A stretch of DNA of 7,191 bases from Actinomycetota bacterium. Its GTDB lineage: Bacteria; Actinomycetota; Actinomycetes; S36-B12. Both the position numbers and the translations under genes were made by a program. How positions within the stretch are numbered: position 1 is the stretch's first letter; the number at the start of each line of letters is the position of its first letter. The stretch covers positions 1 to 7,191 of the forward strand of contig DMPC01000077.1 in NCBI GenBank assembly GCA_003456155.1, written 5' to 3'. The notes under the pieces were generated by a model, which saw only the letters and a list, made by a program, of their open reading frames with translations, was not told the DNA's origin and made no database searches. This document shows, in pieces, positions 1 to 5,287 of this stretch.

Positions 1-248
1 TGATGACGGTGCAGGCTGATGCGTTCTGCCCCTCGATGGTGCGAGCCCTGGTGGGCGTCAGGCTGCCGGTGGGGGAGGGGAGGCGGCCGATGACCTGGCC
101 CGGTCAGGTGCTATCCAAGGGGGAGAAGGACTCTGCTGTCACGGTGATGCCGGCGTTCCCGCTGGTGCTCGAGGAGGTCGGCTACCCGCCCGAGGAGGAG
201 TGGGCGAGCCGCCAGCGCGAGACCCGGGCGGTGCGCAGCCTGGACTAG
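1..248 (+). CDS. truA: tRNA pseudouridine synthase A, C-terminal part (5' end lies outside the window)
   Basis: TruA converts uridines 38-40 in the anticodon arm of tRNAs to pseudouridine in the cytoplasm. Only about the last 81 residues are visible; the reading frame is open to the left edge, so the ATG at position 3 is probably an internal Met and not the start. The family's C-terminal landmarks are present in order: ADAFCPSMVRALVG (matching the AFLHHMVRNIVG type motif of E. coli TruA), then VGEGRRP followed by W, then a segment ending LVLEEVGYP that corresponds to the GLYLVAVDYP end of the E. coli protein. A short charged tail ends in SLD and TAG. About 91% of third codon positions are G or C by hand count, typical of a native housekeeping gene. 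In many actinobacteria truA follows rpoA-rplQ, so the ribosomal protein operon may lie to the left. Its stop overlaps the vapC stop. Confidence 0.88.
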   Translation, partial: MTVQADAFCPSMVRALVGVRLPVGEGRRPMTWPGQVLSKGEKDSAVTVMPAFPLVLEEVGYPPEEEWASRQRETRAVRSLD

Positions 249-628
249 GCGGCGATGTCGATCCCGATCATGCGCCCGAGTTCGGCCTGACGGCGGTCAC
301 GAGTGGCCAGAGCGGCATCGGTCCGCTGAGCGACGGCCAGGATCAGGCAATCGACCTTGCCGACCGTGATCCCGCGGCGGCGTCCCACCCAGTTGATGGC
401 TGCTGCTCCCTCAAAGTCAGCGACGGCATCGAAGGGCAGGAGCCTGCCGCCGCTGACGAACCGACGCAGCGTCTCCCTCTCGGGCTCGCTGCGAGCGCCG
501 ATGAGCAGTTCCATGAGCACCGGCTCCGTGTAGGCGACGGTATGAGAGGCGGCGAGCGTGGTGCTGAGCCACGTGACGTCGCGTCGCAGGCCATCGATCC
601 AGACGGACGTATCAGCGAGGGTCGTCAT
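245..628 (-). CDS. vapC: VapC-type PIN-domain ribonuclease toxin
   Basis: A 127-residue protein, the usual length of a VapC toxin. PIN-domain toxins are Mg2+-dependent endoribonucleases that cut tRNA or rRNA and stop growth when not bound by their antitoxin. The acidic active-site set is complete: D6 in LADTSVWID, E40 in VLMELL, D93 in VDCLILAVA and D111 in ATRDRR. Nothing indicates inactivation. The start ATG lies 17 nt inside the end of vapB, so translation is likely coupled; GAGG on the coding strand, 9 nt before the ATG, can act as ribosome binding site. About 82% of the first 40 third codon positions are G/C, so the gene fits the genome reasonably. The RNA target cannot be predicted from the sequence. 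Confidence 0.93.
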   Translation of the reverse strand: MTTLADTSVWIDGLRRDVTWLSTTLAASHTVAYTEPVLMELLIGARSEPERETLRRFVSGGRLLPFDAVADFEGAAAINWVGRRRGITVGKVDCLILAVAQRTDAALATRDRRQAELGRMIGIDIAA

Positions 629-836
629 GCCAGTCGACCTCGAAGTCCGTGGGGTCCTCAGGTACCTCGAAGTCCGGCATGGAGCCGCACATTGCGAGCA
701 TCTCCTCGCGCGTCATCGGCTGACCGGCGAGATGACGAAGGGCGTAGTCGACTGCCTCGCGCTTGGTCCTCAAGTGGTACTGCACCATCACACGATGGAC
801 GAGCTCGTCGTCGATGTCGATGTTCGTCCGCGACAT
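612..836 (-). CDS. vapB: VapB-type ribbon-helix-helix antitoxin
   Basis: A 74-residue antitoxin beginning MSRTNIDIDDELV, the hallmark of the VapB antitoxin family that pairs with PIN toxins. Residues 2-8 form the DNA-contacting beta strand; helices run about 10-20 and 24-37 (RTKREAVDYALRHLA). The acidic, proline-containing tail (55-72, with D/E and W69) is the part expected to wrap the toxin and block its active site. The frame stays open upstream to a possible start at 1007, but that extra segment resembles nothing in the family and would cross the promoter, so the ATG at 836 is chosen. The gene is first in the operon and overlaps vapC by 17 nt. VapBC complexes normally bind an inverted repeat at their own promoter, and a perfect one lies 8 nt upstream. 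Confidence 0.93.
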   Translation of the reverse strand: MSRTNIDIDDELVHRVMVQYHLRTKREAVDYALRHLAGQPMTREEMLAMCGSMPDFEVPEDPTDFEVDWHDDPR

Positions 837-843
837 GTGGATG

Positions 844-871
844 ACTATACACCTGATTGGTGTATAGCCAA
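844..871 (-). promoter_or_regulatory. vapBC promoter and operator, predicted leaderless
   Basis: On the minus strand a -35-like TTGGCT (871-866) and a -10-like TATAGT (849-844) are 16 nt apart. The -10 box ends 7 nt before the vapB ATG, so transcription would start at or next to the A of the start codon, and no Shine-Dalgarno lies in front of vapB. A perfect inverted repeat, arms CTATACACC (845-853) and GGTGTATAG (859-867) around 5 nt, covers the spacer and parts of both boxes. Binding of the VapBC ribbon-helix-helix complex here would exclude RNA polymerase, the usual autoregulation of these operons. The repeat is seen directly; promoter use and binding are inferred. Confidence 0.75.
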
Positions 872-1007
872 GATGCAACAGCCGTTCGGAAACTCGTGAC
901 ACGCAGACGGCGTGCGATGCCGACGCTGAAGAACCACGCGATGGCGACGATCGCGGGACGTGCGCGCGCCATTGGTTGCGACACCCTGCGCAGAGGGATA
1001 GCCCCAT

Positions 1008-1026
1008 CGAGCCTTGGTCGGCCTCG
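1008..1026 (-). terminator. Weak hairpin after amidase 1
   Basis: CGAGCC (1008-1013) can pair with GGCCTCG (1020-1026) leaving one bulged base and a 6-nt loop. It begins 22 nt after the stop codon of amidase 1 on the minus strand. There is no T-tract, so termination is only a possibility. Confidence 0.22.
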
Positions 1027-1048
1027 GCCCAGAAGCTCCGGGACGTCC

Positions 1049-2089
1049 TCAGTTCTTGGTGACGGGCGAGTCGATCATCTGCCCGGTGACGTCGTCGATA
1101 GTGGACTCATCGCCGGTCGTGTTCGTCATGGGAACTCGTACTGGTCCTTGCGCGTTCTCCATGAGCTGACGCATGCTCACCTGTCGTATGCGCTGGTCGC
1201 CATAGGTTCGCCATGCGTATGTCAGTTCCTTGGAGTCCCGCACCACCGTCATCTGCGTGAAGTCGCTCTCTCCGTTGACCTGCGCTGCGCCGAGAGGGAT
1301 GTCGAAGACATTCAGCACATGGAACAGTTCCTGCACGCCATTAATGGTCGTGCTGGGCACGGGATGGTTGGCACTGAAGAACGCCGCTCGCACGAAGCGA
1401 CTCGGAGGTGAGTAGTCGCCAGGCAGGCCCAGCCCCCCACTGCCCATGCCCGGAGCCACAACAGTGCCGCCGAAGATGCTGCTCTGCAGCACCGTCTCAG
1501 TCGAGACGTTCATGAACTGAGAGAGATGGAGAAGGTGGAAGCGAAGATCAGGGGAGTTGGTGAACGCGCCCGTCACATTCTCGGTGACCTGCAAAGACCC
1601 GGCCTCAATGGGCTCCACACCCACGTGCCGACCCTGGCTGTCGATGATCTGATAGTGCAAGGGAGGGGCCGTCGGTCCCCAGCCGTTCACGGGAACATCG
1701 ACCACCGTGAAGTCGGAGAGCGCATCCAGTGCCTGCTCGATGGTCGAGCACGTGGTGAGCAGGTAGTTGGGAACATCCGTCGGATTCAAGGACTGTGAAG
1801 GGTCGACCGTGGCCGGATCGGAGTACTTCGCGTACCCGGCGAAGTAGAACGCCGCCACCATGAGGCCCGCGTCATTGACACCATCCATGATCGACATGGC
1901 CCCGAACGTCGCCGTCCCCAGGACAGTCTGGGAGGTTGTCCAGGACTTGCCTGTTCCCGTCGGAAGGACGGAGGACATGGCTGCACCCGAGGGAACGTAG
2001 AGCACGTCGTACTCGAGCACCTGTCCGAATTCGGCCGTTCGGCCGGCAACGAAGCCGTTGTCACACTTCAGTCGGATTCCGGTACACAT
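1049..2089 (-). CDS. Cys-Ntn linear amide C-N hydrolase 1 (choloylglycine hydrolase / penicillin V acylase family)
   Basis: A 346-residue cytoplasmic amidase without signal peptide. Family members hydrolyse linear amides (penicillin V, bile acid conjugates, N-acyl amino acids or N-acyl lactones) using the N-terminal Cys freed by Met removal. The start at 2089 is chosen because it places Cys at residue 2 (MCTGIRL); the longer frame to 2161 would bury the nucleophile. Catalytic positions can be traced: C2, R17 and E20 in GRTAEFG, the NDAGL element at 72-76, Y82 in AAFYF, N178 in FTNSP, and R231 in GLPGDYSPPSRF. E20 replaces the usual Asp, and Y82 stands where bile salt hydrolases have Asn82, as in penicillin V acylases. 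A tail of roughly 30 polar residues extends past the usual end. Only 29 of the first 40 third codon positions are G/C (about 72%), lower than its neighbours, a hint of separate acquisition. Substrate unknown. Confidence 0.87.
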   Translation of the reverse strand: MCTGIRLKCDNGFVAGRTAEFGQVLEYDVLYVPSGAAMSSVLPTGTGKSWTTSQTVLGTATFGAMSIMDGVNDAGLMVAAFYFAGYAKYSDPATVDPSQSLNPTDVPNYLLTTCSTIEQALDALSDFTVVDVPVNGWGPTAPPLHYQIIDSQGRHVGVEPIEAGSLQVTENVTGAFTNSPDLRFHLLHLSQFMNVSTETVLQSSIFGGTVVAPGMGSGGLGLPGDYSPPSRFVRAAFFSANHPVPSTTINGVQELFHVLNVFDIPLGAAQVNGESDFTQMTVVRDSKELTYAWRTYGDQRIRQVSMRQLMENAQGPVRVPMTNTTGDESTIDDVTGQMIDSPVTKN

Positions 2090-2096
2090 GCCTGAA

Positions 2097-2135
2097 ATGC
2101 TACACGCTGATGGATGAATGACTCGGGGGCCCGAG
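2097..2135 (-). promoter_or_regulatory. Candidate promoter and palindrome upstream of amidase 1
   Basis: A -10-like TAGCAT (2102-2097 on the minus strand) ends 7 nt before the chosen ATG, the same spacing as in front of vapB, again suggesting a leaderless mRNA. The best -35 candidate is a poor GAGTCA (2124-2119) at 16 nt. A perfect palindrome, arms CTCGGG (2122-2127) and CCCGAG (2130-2135), overlaps that -35 and could be a repressor site. All function is inferred. Confidence 0.33.
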
Positions 2136-2202
2136 GGATATCCACTTCTCGTGGCGGCCAACCAGGTCAGGCCCCCGGCGTTTTCCCGCGCTTCATAGCG
2201 TC

Positions 2203-2454
2203 GAGGGTGTGCGTCGATCCCCGGAGAACGTGTGGATGGGCACGACGCGCAACGCAGTCTCGTTCATGGTCCTCGAGGAGACCGGCCTTCTCGACGTGGA
2301 GGTTCGGGACGACGGCCCAGGCCCCGGGCCGGAGTCGCGCCTGGGCATGGGCACCCGGCTGCTCGAGGAGTCCACCCTTGATTGGTCCCGCCGGGCAGGC
2401 AGCCCTGGCCAGGTCCTCACAGCCCGGATCCCGGGCGCCCCCCGGGTGCGGTGA
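2203..2454 (+). pseudogene. Relic of a sensor histidine kinase ATPase (HATPase_c) C-terminus
   Basis: This frame carries the end of a GHKL ATPase domain but nothing before it. In order it shows a possible remnant of the N box (TTRNAV), then LDVEVRDDGPGPG, which fits the G1 box (DxGxG, ATP-binding aspartate), then LGMGTRLL, which fits the G2 box (GxG plus helix), and a final strand GQVLTARIPGAP as at the end of actinobacterial kinases. The dimerisation/phosphoacceptor domain with its His and most of the N-box helix are missing, and the frame hits a stop at 2119 upstream. No start with a ribosome binding site is evident; the first usable codon is a GTG at 2209. A GC-only hairpin (CCCGGG arms at 2430-2435 and 2441-2446) sits at its end. 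I read it as the remains of a two-component kinase truncated by a rearrangement; an intact small protein is less likely. Confidence 0.5.
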
Positions 2455-2593
2455 CCGCTGCCCCCAAGCTTCCACCAACGGACGTGACTGCCCAGCGACA
2501 TCGAGGTGTTGGGGTGGGGAAACGGGGGAGGCCGCCGGGGGGAATCGGGGTTCGCCCTGATCCCGTGTGGTTAGGTGAGACGCCATCACCCAC

Positions 2594-2600
2594 GGAGGAG
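2594..2600 (+). promoter_or_regulatory. Strong ribosome binding site of the transporter gene
   Basis: GGAGGAG ends 5 nt before the ATG at 2606 and fixes that start. Confidence 0.8.
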
Positions 2601-2605
2601 CCACT

Positions 2606-4267
2606 ATGTCCGCTGCGCCGACGGGCCATGCCCCGAGCACCCCGAAGCTCATCGCCCTCGCGGTGCCCTTCCTGGGCGTCATGGGCGCTATTCAGGGCTC
2701 CGCTCCCAACATCAACAGCACGGCCCTGGTCAGTCTCACCCGCGACCTCAACATGGGCGGCGGCGACGTGGCCCTTGCCGCGAGCCTCCAGACCATCGCG
2801 ATCGCGGCCTCGGTCATCACCACCGGACTGCTGGCCGACCGCCTCGGCCGGCGCAAGGTGCTGCTGGCCGCTCTGATCGTGGGTGCTGCGGGTAGTGCCG
2901 TCTCCGGGCTGGCCCCAGCCTCGAGCATCTACTTCCTGGGGCAGATCCTCACCGGCGTTGGTCTCGGGGCTGTCTATGGTGCGGCGTTCGGCTACATCCA
3001 CGCGGTGGCCAAGCCGGGCAAGCTCGCTGCTGCCCTGGGCGTCTTCGGGGCGACCATCGGCCTGACCACGTTGATCATCACGTTCCTCGGCGGCACACTC
3101 GTCGGCGTCAGTTGGCGACTCGGCTTCTTCGTCATCACGGTGTTCTCGGTGATCTGCTTCTTCCTCGTCCCGTGGATCCTCCCGAAGATCGCCACCATCA
3201 AGAACGCGAGCCTCGACATCGTCGGCCAGATCCTGCTCGCCGTCGGCCTCATCGGCTTCCTCTATGGCGTCAGCCAGCTGGGCAAGAGCCTGACGGCCCC
3301 GGCCACCCTCGTGCCACTGGTTGCCGGTGCGATCGTCCTCGCCGCCTTCTTCGTCTTCGAGTCGAAGTCGAAGGGTGCCTTCTACCCGGTGAGCCTGTTC
3401 AAGTCCCCGGTCTTCATCGCGGCCATCCTCGCCGGCTTCGTCTACAACTACGGCACCGCGGTCGCCTTCCTGCAGAGCACGAACCTCTGGCAGTACGTGA
3501 CGGGCGTCTCGACCAAGGATGTCGCGATGTGGCAGGTGCCGCTCGTGGCAGCCGGCATCATCGGCGCTCTGCTGACCGGACGTCAGATGGCGAAGGGCAT
3601 GAGCAACCGCACTGCTCTGCTCATCGGCACCGTGATGTCGGTGGTCGGCTTCGTGCTCCTCGCGGTCGTGAGCTCCCAGAAGTCCTTCCTCGCCTTCCTC
3701 CCGGGCTCGATCCTCGCGGGCGCCGGTGTCGTCATCGTCTCGATCCCGTTCGGCAACCTCATCATCAAGGAGGCTCCGCCGGCCCAGTACGGCCCTGTCA
3801 CCAGCTCGCGCACCACGATCGGGCAGTTCTGGTACTCGATCGGCTTCGCGATCTCGACGGTCCTCGTCGACAAGCTCACCATGGGCGGTGTGACCAGCAA
3901 GCTGACCGAGGCGGGCGTGCAGCCCGACATGATCAGCACGGCCACCTCATCCATCACGCAGTACGTGAAGACAGGTGATGAGCCGACCACGCAGATCGGC
4001 AAGGAGGCGCTGGCTGATGCGGCGTCCAGCTACGGCTCCGCATACACGACCGTCATGCTGATCTCCGCCGCCCTCATGCTGCTGGCCGGCATGGTCGCCG
4101 TGCTCCTGCTGCGCAAGGCCCACTCGGCCGCAGAAGGTCCGGCCAAGACCGATCCGACCTCGCAGTTGGCCACCGTGGCGGCTCCCGCGTCAGCGGGTGC
4201 CTCGTCCGCGGATGCGAGCAGTTCCGGGCCTTCGGCCTCGTCCCCGACCAATCCGAGCAAGGAGTAG
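2606..4267 (+). CDS. MFS transporter, 14-TM DHA2 (EmrB/QacA-like) type
   Basis: A 553-residue membrane protein. I count 14 hydrophobic segments, roughly at 15-33, 55-75, 85-103, 108-128, 139-163, 171-191, 204-222, 232-251, 267-288, 308-325, 336-355, 361-382, 403-421 and 480-502, as in the DHA2 family. MFS motif A is clear in the loop after TM2 (GLLADRLGRR, 74-83). After TM5 the element LGGTLVGVSWRLGFF matches the family, but the Gly-Pro pair of antiporter motif C is absent from TM5 (GATIGLTTLIITF), so drug/proton antiport should not be assumed. The loop between TM13 and TM14 is about 58 hydrophilic residues, and a 50-residue Ala/Ser/Pro-rich cytoplasmic tail closes the protein. It is first in an operon with amidase 2 and an amidohydrolase, which suggests movement of an amide substrate or product. 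Direction and substrate are inference. Confidence 0.88.
   Translation: MSAAPTGHAPSTPKLIALAVPFLGVMGAIQGSAPNINSTALVSLTRDLNMGGGDVALAASLQTIAIAASVITTGLLADRLGRRKVLLAALIVGAAGSAVSGLAPASSIYFLGQILTGVGLGAVYGAAFGYIHAVAKPGKLAAALGVFGATIGLTTLIITFLGGTLVGVSWRLGFFVITVFSVICFFLVPWILPKIATIKNASLDIVGQILLAVGLIGFLYGVSQLGKSLTAPATLVPLVAGAIVLAAFFVFESKSKGAFYPVSLFKSPVFIAAILAGFVYNYGTAVAFLQSTNLWQYVTGVSTKDVAMWQVPLVAAGIIGALLTGRQMAKGMSNRTALLIGTVMSVVGFVLLAVVSSQKSFLAFLPGSILAGAGVVIVSIPFGNLIIKEAPPAQYGPVTSSRTTIGQFWYSIGFAISTVLVDKLTMGGVTSKLTEAGVQPDMISTATSSITQYVKTGDEPTTQIGKEALADAASSYGSAYTTVMLISAALMLLAGMVAVLLLRKAHSAAEGPAKTDPTSQLATVAAPASAGASSADASSSGPSASSPTNPSKE
4259..4264 (+). promoter_or_regulatory. Ribosome binding site of amidase 2 inside the transporter's last codons
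   Basis: AAGGAG lies 7 nt before the ATG at 4272 and overlaps the final Lys-Glu codons of the transporter, whose stop is at 4265-4267. This decides the start and suggests translational coupling. Confidence 0.8.
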
Positions 4268-4271
4268 TCGC

Positions 4272-5267
4272 ATGTGCACCAACTTCAAGTACCCGAAGGC
4301 CACGGACGGCACGGTCTGCGTCGGTCGCACGATGGAGTTCCCGAACGAGATCCCGTGGCAGATGGGCGTGCTGGCGGCCAACCATGCCGGGCAGTCGACG
4401 ATCGTCCCGAACGGCAAGACGTGGCAGGCGAAGTACGGTGTCGTCGGCTTCTCGGGCTTCGGCAATCCTCAGTGGTATGCCGATGCCATGAACACCGCGG
4501 GTCTGTCGGCGCACGCGCTCTACATGCCCGGGCACTGCACGTACTACGCGCCTAAGGGCGATGGCACGGACATCGGGGCACTTGATGTCATCGGTTTCGT
4601 GCTCGGTACCTGCTCCACGACGGCGGAGGCCCGTGCTGCCCTCGGAACGATCAACGTGGTCAACAAGATGCCGCAGGAGATCCCCATCACCCTGCCGCTT
4701 CACTTCATCATCCATGACCAGGACTCCTGCATCGTCGCGGAGTTCCACGCCGAGGGCATGCGCATCTCGGACAACCCCGTGCAGGTGGCGACCAACTCTC
4801 CCTATCTGGACTGGCACCTGACCAACGTCGCCAACTACCTCAGCCTGTCACCGGAGAACCCGGCGCCCATCGTCATCGGCGGCACGACCTTCGCGCCTTC
4901 TGCCCAGGGCCAGGGGTTCCGCGGACTTCCCGGCGACGGCACGTCGCCCAGTCGCTTCATCCGTGCTCTCACTGCCGTTCGATTCGCCTCTGTCCCGGCC
5001 GATCGCGATGCGGCTGAGCTCGGCACGATCCGGACTCTCCACGGCTTCGACATCGTCGCGGGAGACATTGAGGAGACGGCCCCTCACGGTGACGTGCCCG
5101 AGCTGACCATGTGGTCCACCGTCAGCGACCTGACGGCGAATCGCTACCTGGTCAACGTCTATGCCGACCCGCAGTGGTTCGCGATCGATCTGACCACCAC
5201 GGACTTCTCCACGTCGCGGGTCTCCGCCCTGCCCTCGGCCGGCGGCATCTCCGCGCTCACCCTCTAG
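4272..5267 (+). CDS. Cys-Ntn linear amide C-N hydrolase 2 (choloylglycine hydrolase / penicillin V acylase family)
   Basis: A 331-residue amidase of the same family as amidase 1, close to the normal family length, with no signal peptide and so probably cytoplasmic. It begins MCTNFKYP, which puts the nucleophile at C2 after Met removal; the frame is open further upstream, but only this start gives an N-terminal Cys and has a good ribosome binding site. Catalytic positions align well: C2, R19 and E22 in GRTMEF, NTAGL at 74-78, Y84 in HALYM, N175 in ATNSPYLDWH, and R228 in GLPGDGTSPSRFIRA. N175 and R228 fall on the same numbers as in bile salt hydrolases. As in amidase 1, Glu stands for Asp21 and Tyr for Asn82. 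By eye it differs substantially from amidase 1, so the pair is not a recent duplication. It follows the transporter by 4 nt, implying that the substrate is imported or the product exported. Confidence 0.92.
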   Translation: MCTNFKYPKATDGTVCVGRTMEFPNEIPWQMGVLAANHAGQSTIVPNGKTWQAKYGVVGFSGFGNPQWYADAMNTAGLSAHALYMPGHCTYYAPKGDGTDIGALDVIGFVLGTCSTTAEARAALGTINVVNKMPQEIPITLPLHFIIHDQDSCIVAEFHAEGMRISDNPVQVATNSPYLDWHLTNVANYLSLSPENPAPIVIGGTTFAPSAQGQGFRGLPGDGTSPSRFIRALTAVRFASVPADRDAAELGTIRTLHGFDIVAGDIEETAPHGDVPELTMWSTVSDLTANRYLVNVYADPQWFAIDLTTTDFSTSRVSALPSAGGISALTL

Positions 5268-5287
5268 CCCGGAACGGACGTAGATCC

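Larger units (their letters stand above)
837..1048. other. Intergenic region between vapB and amidase 1
   Basis: These 212 nt hold the vapBC promoter/operator at one end and a weak hairpin after the amidase 1 stop at the other. The short frames here run through vapB or the promoter and match no family I recognise. I see no RNA gene or repeat otherwise. Confidence 0.5.
2090..2605. other. Divergent control region between amidase 1 and the transporter operon
   Basis: The 516 nt between the two oppositely directed start codons hold the candidate amidase 1 promoter (2097-2135), the kinase relic (2203-2454), and a G-rich 150-nt leader before the transporter. I found no clear -35/-10 pair for the transporter operon. 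A short inverted repeat, GGTGA (2574-2578) and TCACC (2586-2590) with a 7-nt spacer, lies just upstream of its ribosome binding site. No regulator gene is intact here, so any local regulator must lie elsewhere. Confidence 0.5.

Noticed and set aside
837..1007. N-terminal extension of vapB to an upstream start at 1007
   Set aside because: It would add 57 unrelated residues and place the promoter/operator inside the gene; the family starts at the (S)RTNIDIDDEL segment.
2090..2161. Longer start for amidase 1 at 2161
   Set aside because: The enzyme class needs Cys directly after the initiator Met; only the 2089 start gives this.
2167..2682. 171-codon minus-strand frame between the kinase relic and the transporter start
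   Set aside because: It overlaps the transporter start and reads as Gly/Pro/Arg-rich sequence; the plus-strand kinase motifs explain part of this region better.
3112..3978. Long open frame (288 codons) inside the transporter gene, second frame on the plus strand
   Set aside because: Its translation is Arg/His/Pro-rich low-complexity sequence typical of an off-frame reading of GC-rich coding DNA, whereas the main frame gives a clean 14-TM transporter.
4074..4817. 247-codon open frame on the minus strand across the transporter/amidase 2 junction
   Set aside because: It spans two well-supported genes, has biased composition and matches no family.
1049..5267. Calling the two amidases bile salt hydrolases
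   Set aside because: Tyr at the Asn82 position and Glu at the Asp21 position in both proteins, and the paired catabolic context, do not support that specificity.
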